A DNA stretch of 64,000 nucleotides from Puniceicoccaceae bacterium 5H. Its GTDB lineage: Bacteria > Verrucomicrobiota > Verrucomicrobiia > Opitutales > Oceanipulchritudinaceae. The DNA lies in the NCBI GenBank assembly GCA_009772895.1, contig WOUP01000017.1, positions 16,737 to 80,736 of the forward strand. Reading direction: 5' to 3'. Below are positions 56,287 to 63,498 of this stretch, piece after piece. The notes beneath the pieces were generated by a model. The model was not told the DNA's origin and did not search any database. It saw only the letters and a program-made list of their open reading frames with translations. The position numbers were made by a program, and so were the translations under genes. The first letter of the stretch is position 1. Every line of letters starts with the position of its first letter.

Positions 56287-57396
56287 TGTCCGCATCGTGG
56301 GGCCGCGGCCGGCGAGTTCGTAGCGGGCACTCCGGCCGCGGCCCACGGCCTGCAGGACTCCGAGGGCGGCCAATTGCTGCAAGTCGCGGGTAGCGGTGGC
56401 TTTCGAGACCTGCGTGAGCGAGATGTATTTGCGCGCGTTCATGCCCCCGGCGAATCCTTCCGGCCCAGCTTCCCACATGCGGCGCACGACTTGCAGTTGG
56501 CGCTCGTTCAGCTCCGATTCGTAGCGGGTGAAAAACTGGGCCTTGCGGAGCGTAAAGCTGACCAGCTCTTCGACGCGCGTTTGCGCCGTGAGCGTCAATC
56601 GAGAGAAATAGGCGATCCATGCGCTGACTTCGTTGGATCGCTGAGCCTGCTGGAGGGCCTCATAATACGCGCTCTTGTTTTCCTGGATTGCGCGGGAAAG
56701 GCTGAGCAGGGCGGGTCGACCGAGGCCTTGGGAGAGTGCCTTTTCGGCGAGCGCCCGCCCGATCCGGCCATTTCCATCTTCAAAGGGGTGGATCGATTCA
56801 AAGTAGAGGTGGACGAGCGCCGCCCGGACTGGGGCGTGCAGGATCTGGGTCCGGCTGTGGTTGAACCATCGGAAGAAGCGCTGCATCTCGTGCGGGACGG
56901 CAGAGGATGGCGGAGCCTCAAAGTGTACTTTTTGTCGCCCAATGGGGCCGGAGACGACCTGCATGGGCTCCGTATGGGTGCGCCATCGTCCCGGCTGCGG
57001 TGTCGGGTGGCCTTGCATCAACAGGCGGTGCCAGGCGAACAGTATGGGCTCATTCAAGTCCTCATCCCAGGCTTTGCGGACGGCGACCATTAACTGTCCG
57101 GCTCCGGCGGAAGCTGCGTCGGTCGTGGGTTCGGCTGGCTGATTGATCCCGAGCTGATTGCGCACCGAAGACATGACGTCCGCCGGGTTGAGCTGCTCAC
57201 CTTCGATTTCGGAGGTTTGCAACGCCTCGGTGATCATGACCTGAGCCACCGCTTCCAGCTGGGTCGGATGGTCGAGACTGCGCAGCAGGCCGCTTACCTG
57301 GCCCGCTTTATCTGCAAACTGGATGAGCTCGCGCTCGATCGAGGCAAGATCGTAGACGAACTGGGGCCAGTCGGATCGCTGCCAATTATACAGCAT
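56284..57396 (-). CDS. Fic-family protein (DUF4172/Fic) with C-terminal winged helix
   Basis: A 370-residue protein. The N-terminal helical region (DUF4172-like) includes 'TSEIEG' at 61-66, matching the inhibitory motif [ST]xxxE[GN]. The Fic core has 'IHPFEDGNGRIGRALAEKAL' with the catalytic His203 and the full HPFx[DE]GNGRxxR motif, so AMP transfer is likely, under auto-inhibition. Residues about 315-360 form a winged helix ('YISLTQVSKATATRDLQQLAALGVLQAVGRGRSARYEL') that could bind DNA. The ATG at 57396 is the only good start, without a Shine-Dalgarno; the start codon overlaps the first of two operator-like palindromes. Confidence 0.9.
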   Translation of the reverse strand: MLYNWQRSDWPQFVYDLASIERELIQFADKAGQVSGLLRSLDHPTQLEAVAQVMITEALQTSEIEGEQLNPADVMSSVRNQLGINQPAEPTTDAASAGAGQLMVAVRKAWDEDLNEPILFAWHRLLMQGHPTPQPGRWRTHTEPMQVVSGPIGRQKVHFEAPPSSAVPHEMQRFFRWFNHSRTQILHAPVRAALVHLYFESIHPFEDGNGRIGRALAEKALSQGLGRPALLSLSRAIQENKSAYYEALQQAQRSNEVSAWIAYFSRLTLTAQTRVEELVSFTLRKAQFFTRYESELNERQLQVVRRMWEAGPEGFAGGMNARKYISLTQVSKATATRDLQQLAALGVLQAVGRGRSARYELAGRGPTMRT

Positions 57397-57424
57397 GAGC
57401 CGATTATGGACTGTAATCGGCTCA
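57396..57424. promoter_or_regulatory. Operator-like palindrome 1 at the Fic start codon
   Basis: Arms TGAGCCGATTA and TAATCGGCTCA (perfect, 11 bp each) with a 7-base spacer. The left arm's first base is the last base of the complementary start codon. On the minus strand a CATAAT with TTTACG 16 bases upstream may be a promoter lying between and across the palindromes, which would give a nearly leaderless transcript. Confidence 0.75.
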
Positions 57425-57440
57425 CGTAAAGCGCATATTT

Positions 57441-57469
57441 TGAGCCGATTACGTCCGGTAATCGGCTCA
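57441..57469. promoter_or_regulatory. Operator-like palindrome 2 upstream of the Fic gene
   Basis: Same 11-bp arms as palindrome 1 and the same 7-base spacer length, with the centre 45 bp upstream of palindrome 1. It ends 13 bases before the accA stop codon. No T-run follows on the minus strand, so it is unlikely to be an accA terminator. Confidence 0.75.
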
Positions 57470-57482
57470 GGCCAGTGGGTGG

Positions 57483-58475
57483 CTAGGCCTGGGCGACCGC
57501 TTGTTGCACCGTGCGCTCGGTGAACTCGCCCATCTGGCGATATTTCTGGTAGCGCTGCTCGAGCAGGGTGTCCGTATCGAGCGCCATCAGTTCGCCGAGG
57601 TGTTTTTCGATCGATTGGCGAATCTGTTGCGTGGCGTAGTCGACGTCGCGGTGGGCGCCGCCGAGGGGCTCGTCCACCACCTGATCGGCAATGCCTTGCT
57701 CCATCAGTTCGCGGGCGCCGAGGCGGAGGGCGTTGGCGGCCGTCTCGGAATATTCGCGGCTGCGCCAGAGGATGGCGGCGCAACCTTCCGGCGGGATCAC
57801 GGAATAGTAGGCGTGTTGCTGGACCAGCAGGCGGTCGACGACCGCGATGCCGAGGGCGCCGCCCGAGCCGCCTTCACCGATGATGAGGCCGAGCAGCGGC
57901 GTCTTGAGGTGGGCCATTTCGCGCAGGTTGCGGGCGATGGCTTCGGATACGTGGCGCTCTTCGGAGCCGACGCCGGCGTAGGCGGCCTTGGTGTCGATAA
58001 AGCAGATGACCGGCAGGTTGAATTTTTCCGCCATCTGCATCAGGCGCAGCGCCTTGCGGTAGCCCTCGGGGTGGGGCATGCCAAAGTTGCGCTTCAAATT
58101 CTCCTTCACCTCGCGGCCCTTTTGCTGGGCGATGATCATCACCGGCTGATGACCAAACCACGCGGTGCCGCCGATCAGCGCCTGGTCGTCGCCGAACGTC
58201 CGGTCACCATGCAGTTCCTGAAAGTCGCGGAAGATATGGCCGATGTAGTCGAGCGCGAACGGTCGCTTGGGATGGCGGGCCAGCTGTACCCGCTGCCAAG
58301 GGGTCAGATTCTGATAAATCTCGCGTTTCGTCTCTTCGATGCGGCGTTCGATAGCCTCCACTTCTTTCGACACATCGAAGTGGTGCTCCTGGCCCGTACT
58401 CTGCAACTCATCCAGCCGGCGCTTGAGGTTGCGTAACGGTTTTTCGAACTCGAGAATAAATTCAGGCTGCTCCAT
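57483..58475 (-). CDS. accA: Acetyl-CoA carboxylase carboxyltransferase subunit alpha
   Basis: A 330-residue partner of AccD. The N-terminal helical region 'FEKPLRNLKRRLDELQSTGQEHHFDVSKEVEAIERRIEETKREIYQNLTPWQRVQLARHPKRPF' and the core 'QKGREVKENLKRNFGMPHPEGYRKALRLMQMAEKFNLPVICFIDTKAAYAGVGSEER', 'IGEGGSGGALGIAVVDRL' and 'PEGCAAILWR' are canonical. The ATG at 58475 fits the family start; the frame is open upstream without similarity. It is separated from accD by 6 kb. Confidence 0.95.
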   Translation of the reverse strand: MEQPEFILEFEKPLRNLKRRLDELQSTGQEHHFDVSKEVEAIERRIEETKREIYQNLTPWQRVQLARHPKRPFALDYIGHIFRDFQELHGDRTFGDDQALIGGTAWFGHQPVMIIAQQKGREVKENLKRNFGMPHPEGYRKALRLMQMAEKFNLPVICFIDTKAAYAGVGSEERHVSEAIARNLREMAHLKTPLLGLIIGEGGSGGALGIAVVDRLLVQQHAYYSVIPPEGCAAILWRSREYSETAANALRLGARELMEQGIADQVVDEPLGGAHRDVDYATQQIRQSIEKHLGELMALDTDTLLEQRYQKYRQMGEFTERTVQQAVAQA

Positions 58476-58838
58476 GGCTGGCAAAGCACAACACGCTATA
58501 GGGCATGTTACAGCTCTGTCAACCGCCCGCATGGAGGCGCGTCAGGCACTGGGTGCGAAACGGAAGACGCGACATGTGTTTCGCGGGTGTGTGCGGTGTC
58601 GAGAAAGGGCAGATACGCGGCGGCGAAAAAAGCCGAAAAACAGCAACCTTAGCCACGGGTAGAGTCCTGACGAAGACTCCGTGGGAAGCTCGCTGAGGCT
58701 TGGCAGCGGCATGGTCTCTGAGAGAAGCGTTAGACATAGCAGCCCGCTCATGGCCGCGATGACGCCGAGCGCGGGTCGATCTGAAAGCGACGGACGAGGG
58801 TGTCCATGCCGGCGAGGAGGGCGCCGGGAAAGACGCCT
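58476..58838. other. Gene-free interval between accA and the small TPR gene
   Basis: About 360 bases upstream of accA. I find no convincing gene. One structured element is visible at 58653-58684, where CCACG-ggta-GAGTC pairs with GACTC-CGTGG around an 8-base loop. It is not followed by a T-run on either strand. It could be part of an accA leader or an unrecognised small RNA. Confidence 0.35.
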
Positions 58839-59183
58839 TTATTCTTCATCCTGCTCGCCGCTCAGCTCGGCTTTCCAGCCTTTGATGCGGGCTTGCGCGC
58901 CGTGGTGCTCGGCCTGTTGCTTGTCCCCGCGTTCCATGTAGATGCGGGAGAGCGTGGTGTGGATGTGGGCCTGGTCGCCGTCGATCGCGAGGGCCTTTTG
59001 AGCGGCTTCGAGCGCGGCGTCCAGCTCGCGTTGGTCGAAGTGGACCTCGGCCTTGGCCAGCCAGGCGTCGAAGTTGTGGGGGTCCTGTTGCAGCGCCTGC
59101 TCCAGTTTCTGGAGGGCGGCAGCATGGTCGCCCATGGTGTAGTCGAAGGTTGCTTCGTCGATCAGCGCGCGCACGTCAGCCAT
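58839..59183 (-). CDS. Small TPR protein
   Basis: A 114-residue protein made of about three tetratricopeptide repeats ('YTMGDHAAALQKLEQALQQDPHNFDAWLAKAEVHFDQRELDAALEAAQKALAIDGDQAHIHTTLSRIYMERGDKQQAEHH'), with a short acidic tail. It probably mediates protein contacts. The ATG at 59183 sets the start at MADVRALIDEATFDY. It lies 49 bases downstream of the broken regulator gene on the same strand. Confidence 0.85.
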   Translation of the reverse strand: MADVRALIDEATFDYTMGDHAAALQKLEQALQQDPHNFDAWLAKAEVHFDQRELDAALEAAQKALAIDGDQAHIHTTLSRIYMERGDKQQAEHHGAQARIKGWKAELSGEQDEE

Positions 59184-59465
59184 GGGAGGGAGCTTGAAAA
59201 GGGTGGCGGCGCAAGGCAAGGGCGGGCTCGGGTTATCGACCGCGTTTGATGAACTGGTGCACGGCCTGGGGGGTGATCTTGAGCATGCGGGCGGCCTCGC
59301 TCTGGTTGCCGCGCGATTCGTCGAGCGCCTTGCGCACGATGCGGCTGCGCAGCTCGCTCATGTAGCCCTCGAGGGTGAAGTCTTCGGTGAACTCGGGTAA
59401 GAGGGGGCTGTCGAGCTCGTTGACGTTCAGGGCGCCGCCTTCGGTGTTGAGGTCGTGCGGGTGCA

Positions 59466-59503
59466 GGACGTCATCCCGGGCGTAGAGGGCGGCGCGCTCG
59501 ATT
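59466..59503. repeat. 38-bp direct repeat, copy 1
   Basis: Begins GGACGTCATCCCGGGCG and is identical to 59533-59570, offset by 67 bases. The 29 bases between the copies are not repeated. Confidence 0.95.
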
Positions 59504-59532
59504 CGCGCTCAATCCACGCCAGTGAGTTGCCG

Positions 59533-59570
59533 GGACGTCATCCCGGGCGTAGAGGGCGGCGCGCTCGATT
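59533..59570. repeat. 38-bp direct repeat, copy 2
   Basis: Identical to 59466-59503. On the minus strand both copies encode the same AAA+ C-terminal peptide (IERAALYARDDV), but in different frames relative to the upstream gene. Confidence 0.95.
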
Positions 59571-60772
59571 GCGTTGCGCAAGTCGTTGAGGTTGCGGCTC
59601 CAGACCTGGTTTTCGAGAAACTCGAGCGCCTCAGGAGTCAAGCGCTTGGGCTGGCGCAGCGAGCGGTTGATGCGGGCGAGGAAGTGCAGGGCCAGGTGCG
59701 GGATGTCGGTGCGGCGCTCACGCAGAGCGGGCAACACGATCTCGCGGTCGCTCACCAAGTCGTGCAGCTCGGGCGTGAGCAGCTTGTTGCGCAGGGAGCG
59801 CGCGGGGGGCAGCTCGGTGCCGAGGATGAGGCGCACGTTGCGCTTGCGGGGCTCGTCTGAGCCCTGGGGGCGCAGCTCACCGGTATGCAGGTAGCGCACG
59901 AGCGATTCCTGGATGTGGGCGGGCAGGTTCTCGACGTTGTAGAGGTAGAGGGTGCCGTTGTGGGCGAGGCCCATCTTGCCCTCGTCGTCCTGCCGTGCGC
60001 CGACGAAGGCGCCGCGCACGTGCCCGAAGAGCACGCTGTCGAGGTAATGGGAGGGCAGGTGGTTGCAGTTGACCCACACAAAGTCGAACGCGTGCCGATC
60101 GCCCATCCGGTGGATCAAGCGGGCGATGGACTCGCGGCCGGTGCCGGTTTCGCCGCGCAGCAGTAACACGCCATCGTGGGCGGCCAGGCTGAGGGCGGCG
60201 TCGATCGCCTGTTGGTAAGAGGGGTGATTGCCGATGCAGCCGAGCTCTTCCCGCACATATTCGAGCTGGGGCGGCGCGGTTTCGCGCAACAGGTTGAGGC
60301 GCGGCGTGGCGTTGAGCTGCAGCTGCTGGATGCGTGGGCCTTGCAGGGGCGGTCGGTTGGAGACGCCGATGGTATAGAGCTCCGCGAGCAGGGTGCCTTC
60401 TTCGACCAGTTCCTGCCAGACGCTCAAGATCACGCCGCTTTCTTCATGGCAGGCGATGCGGATGTCGTCGGCGGGAAAGCTGCGGGTCAGCCGGTGGGCT
60501 TCCTGCCGCATCTCCTGCAGCAGTTCTTCTTGATCGGAGATGTTGCGCAAAGCCAGGGGCCGGATCTCGCAACTGAGGGAGGGGAAGCCGTCGGCCAGAG
60601 CGTTGCGCAGTGCTTCGTCTTGCCCGGCGTGTGGCGGCAGCAGGTAAACGATGCAGTGTTCGGGCTGGTGTTCGCGAAGGAAGGAGATGAGTGGGCCCGC
60701 TTGCTCCTGGTGGGCGAGCAGACCGGGCATAAAAGGGTCCTTGCTATCTGCGATCGCGAGTACGAGGTCCAT

Positions 60773-61144
60773 GCAATATCAACTCAGGTTTAAACGCTAT
60801 AATCTATATTTAAACTGAGCGTTACTTAAATAGTGATTAATGGTGTTTCGTTATGACAAACGAACACGTTTTCTTGAATGATTCGAGTCTGTAAAGCGTT
60901 GATAGTGAGCTGAAGTGCATGAAACGAGATGAGGGATATTCTGTCGGTAGCAGTTTGGGCTTGCGGGTGCAGCCAAGTGTTCTTCCGGTTGAAGCCGCAT
61001 GCAGGGCGGAAACATCTGCTGTTGTTAATGCTTCGTTATATTGATTTGTAAAAGACGTTTGGCAAGTCCCGAGAAGGCTTTTCTTGAGCGGGCGAATCGG
61101 CTTCCAGCTTGCCAGTGCCAATCGGGTCGTGCCTCATGGGGGTA
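60773..61144. other. AT-rich divergent intergenic region
   Basis: About 370 bases between the broken regulator and the SET-domain gene, lower in GC than its surroundings. It contains the inverted repeat at 60783-60819 and probably both promoters. A 94-codon minus-strand open frame (60837-61121) has atypical composition and no visible homology, so I do not call it a gene. Confidence 0.4.
60783..60819. promoter_or_regulatory. Inverted repeat upstream of the CARF-like regulator
   Basis: CTCAGGTTTAAA and TTTAAACTGAG form arms that match except for one extra G, with a 14-base AT-rich spacer containing TATAAT on the plus strand. It lies 11 bases upstream of the regulator's start codon and may be an operator or promoter region. 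Confidence 0.5.
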
Positions 61145-61786
61145 ATGAGTTCCGTCAAGCATCCGCATCCGAGCCGCCAGGACTCGCACGCGTCGTCGGG
61201 CCAGCCGGAAATCCTCGAGATCAACCGCCTGCTGGAGCTCCGGCGTTCGTCCATCCATGGCTGGGGGGTCTTTGCGCGTTGTGACATTTCCGAGGGGGCT
61301 CGGCTGATCGAATACGTCGGCGAGAAGATCGACAAGGAAGAGAGCAATCGCCGTGGCCTGGCCCAGTACGAGAAAGCCAAGGAGACTGGTGAAGGCGCCG
61401 TTTACATCTTTGATCTCGACGAAGAGTGGGATCTGGATGGAGACGTGCCGGAAAATTACGCGAAGTACATCAATCATTCCTGCGCGCCCAACTCCGAAGC
61501 CGTAAATGAAGATAATCGGCTGTGGATCTTCGCGCTGAAGGATATTCCGGCGAATGGCGAAATTACGTTCGATTACGGCTACGATATCGAGCACTACCTC
61601 GACCACCCGTGCCGCTGCGGCGCGCCAGAGTGCATGGGCTACATCGTCAGCCGCGTGCAGTGGCCGAAGCTGCGGCGGATCCTCGCGCGCACCCGGGCGG
61701 CCCAAAAACGCGCGGCCGGCAAGTCTACCAAAAAGGCGGCCAAGAAAACCAAGAAAGCGACGACCAAGAAACGAAAGACCCGATGA
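61145..61786 (+). CDS. SET-domain protein-lysine methyltransferase with histone H1-like tail
   Basis: A 213-residue protein. The SET domain (about 30-170) has 'IHGWGVFA' (GWG at 39-41), 'YINHSCAPNS' (NHSC 110-113) and 'ITFDYGYD' (143-147). The post-SET zinc motif 'CRCGAPECMG' has Cys156, 158 and 163. The last 30 residues are Lys/Ala/Thr-rich (KSTKKAAKKTKKATTKK), like bacterial histone H1-type DNA-binding tails. It probably methylates lysines on a DNA- or ribosome-associated protein. Starts at 61136 or 61109 are also possible. The stop overlaps the xthA ATG by four bases. Confidence 0.85.
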   Translation: MSSVKHPHPSRQDSHASSGQPEILEINRLLELRRSSIHGWGVFARCDISEGARLIEYVGEKIDKEESNRRGLAQYEKAKETGEGAVYIFDLDEEWDLDGDVPENYAKYINHSCAPNSEAVNEDNRLWIFALKDIPANGEITFDYGYDIEHYLDHPCRCGAPECMGYIVSRVQWPKLRRILARTRAAQKRAAGKSTKKAAKKTKKATTKKRKTR

Positions 61787-62544
61787 AAATCGTATCCTGG
61801 AATGTGAACGGCCTGCGCTCCGTGCTGGGCAAGGGCCTGGCAGATTACATCCAGCAGGAGCAGCCCGACGTGCTCTGCCTGCAGGAAATCAAGGCCAGCC
61901 CGGACAAGGTGGAAGATCTGGCATGGGCCGAGGGCTACACGCTGCACTGGAACCCGGCCACCCGCGCGGGCTATTCGGGCACGTTGACGCTGACCCGCGT
62001 GCCGGCGGCGGATGTGCTGCTGGGCGTGGGCGAGCCCGAGGGCGACGGCGAGGGGCGGGCGATCACGCTCGATCTCGGCGAGTTCTACCTCGTCAACGTC
62101 TATACGCCCAACTCCAAGAACGAGTTGAAGCGCCTCGATTATCGTACGCAGGTCTGGGATCCGGCCTTTCGCCACCACTGCGAGCAGCTGGCGCTGAAAA
62201 AGCCGGTCATCTTCTGCGGCGACCTCAACGTGGCGCACCAGGAGATCGACCTCGCGCGGCCGAAGCAGAACCGCCGCAATGCGGGCTTTACGGACGAGGA
62301 GCGGACCGAGTTTACGGCTCACCTCGACGCCGGCTTTGTCGACAGCTTCCGCCACCTGCACCCGGAGCAGCGCGATGCCTACAGCTGGTGGAGCTACCGG
62401 GGCGGCGCGCGCCAGCGCAATGTGGGGTGGCGCATCGACTACGTGTGTCTCAGCGCGCGTAGCAGCGACTGGCTCAAGGAGGCGTTCATCCGCTCCGAAG
62501 TCACGGGCAGCGACCACGCGCCCGTGGGTGTCGTGTTGGGATAG
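61783..62544 (+). CDS. xthA: Exodeoxyribonuclease III
   Basis: A 253-residue EEP-fold nuclease for abasic sites and 3' ends. 'MKIVSWNVNGLRSVLGKG', 'DVLCLQEIKA' (Glu metal ligand), 'VNVYTPNSK', 'FCGDLNVAHQEIDLARPKQNRRNAGFTDEER' (Asp/Asn) and 'GWRIDYVCLS...SDHAPVGVVL' (catalytic SDH) are all present. The ATG is fixed by the ATGA overlap with the SET gene, showing translational coupling. Confidence 0.95.
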   Translation: MKIVSWNVNGLRSVLGKGLADYIQQEQPDVLCLQEIKASPDKVEDLAWAEGYTLHWNPATRAGYSGTLTLTRVPAADVLLGVGEPEGDGEGRAITLDLGEFYLVNVYTPNSKNELKRLDYRTQVWDPAFRHHCEQLALKKPVIFCGDLNVAHQEIDLARPKQNRRNAGFTDEERTEFTAHLDAGFVDSFRHLHPEQRDAYSWWSYRGGARQRNVGWRIDYVCLSARSSDWLKEAFIRSEVTGSDHAPVGVVLG

Positions 62545-62610
62545 CGCCCCGGGCGTTTTGCGTCGGGGTTCCCATTTGCACCGCCGGGGTGGATGGGCTA
62601 GGGTGACGGC

Positions 62611-63498
62611 GTGGCTACCGATCTGCGTCAGTTTGTCGAACAACTAGCTCAACTTTACCGCGGTGCCGCCGCCCATTCCGCCGATCTGGAGACCCGTCCG
62701 GAACTGGAGGGCCACGATATGCCCGAGGTTCAGCCCGGTGCGCCCACCGCGGTCGTTTTTTCGCCGCACCCCGACGACGAATGCCTGACCGGCGGCTGGG
62801 CCCTGCGCCTGCGCCGTGAGGCCGGTTGGCGCGTCGTCAATGTGGCGGTGACGCTCGGGAGCAATCCGGAGCGTCGGCAGGAGCGGCTGGAGGAGCTGAA
62901 GCGCGCCTGTGCGTTTCTGGGCTTCGACCTCACGCTGCCGGGCGGCAAGGGTCTGGAGAAGATCCAGTTGCAGACACGCCGGGACCAGCCGGATTACTGG
63001 ACCTACGCGGTCAACGTGATCGGCAGCCTGTTGCAGGAATTGCAGCCCCAGCTCGTCTTTTTGCCGCACACGGCCGACAATCACGGCACGCACATCGGCA
63101 CCCATGCGCTCGTGCGCCACGCGCTGATCCGGGCCAAGGATTCCGTGCGCTGTTTTGTGGCGGAGAGCGAGTATTGGGCGCCGCAGGAAGACCCGAACCT
63201 GTTGGTCGAGCTGCCGACTGAGACGGTGGTGCAGCTGGTGCAGGCCCTCTCCCTCCATCACGGGGAGATCGCGCGTAACCCCTACCACCTGCGCATGCCG
63301 GGTTGGCTGATGGATAATGTGCGCCGCGGGGGCGAGTTGCTCAGCGGTCACGGCAACACGCCGCCGGATATGGTCTACGGTATTTTGTACCACCTGCGGC
63401 GTTGGGACGGCAAAACCTACCATGAGCCGGCGGAGGCGCCCCTTTTCATCGATCAGGCGATGGAGCCCGACGCATGCCTCAAGCAGTTCGCGGGGTAG
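62611..63498 (+). CDS. PIG-L/LmbE-family deacetylase
   Basis: A 295-residue zinc-dependent N-deacetylase. The zinc motif 'FSPHPDDECLTGGWALRLRREAGW' (HPDDE near 53-57), 'VTLGSNPERRQERLEELKRACAFLGF' and the second zinc His region 'LPHTADNHGTHIGTHALV' match the family. Substrates are usually N-acetylglucosaminyl conjugates; none can be assigned here. The start is GTG, 66 bases after xthA on the same strand. Confidence 0.88.
   Translation: MATDLRQFVEQLAQLYRGAAAHSADLETRPELEGHDMPEVQPGAPTAVVFSPHPDDECLTGGWALRLRREAGWRVVNVAVTLGSNPERRQERLEELKRACAFLGFDLTLPGGKGLEKIQLQTRRDQPDYWTYAVNVIGSLLQELQPQLVFLPHTADNHGTHIGTHALVRHALIRAKDSVRCFVAESEYWAPQEDPNLLVELPTETVVQLVQALSLHHGEIARNPYHLRMPGWLMDNVRRGGELLSGHGNTPPDMVYGILYHLRRWDGKTYHEPAEAPLFIDQAMEPDACLKQFAG

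Larger units (their letters stand above)
59233..60772 (-). pseudogene. CARF-like sigma-54-type regulator, degenerate and frameshifted
   Basis: From the ATG at 60772, 433 residues are read. The N-terminal ~140 residues resemble the CARF domain of RtcR-type regulators, and 175-420 form an AAA+ bacterial enhancer-binding domain. Key residues are lost: Walker A reads GETGTGRES (Lys to Arg213), the GAFTGA loop is GAFVGA (254-259), and the Walker B Asp-Glu is Tyr278-Asn279. The frame then stops at 59471. The Fis-type helix-turn-helix ('SRGNQSEAARMLKITPQAVHQFIKRGR') continues in another frame to the stop at 59233. A 67-base insertion containing a 38-base direct repeat explains the shift. Confidence 0.75.

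Noticed and set aside
57396..57469. The two palindromes as accA terminators
   Set aside because: Although downstream of accA on the same strand, neither stem is followed by a T-run, and duplication with identical spacing fits operators better.
60837..61121. 94-codon minus-strand open frame in the AT-rich divergent region
   Set aside because: Composition unlike the neighbours, no domain, no ribosome-binding site, and it occupies the likely promoter region of the SET gene.
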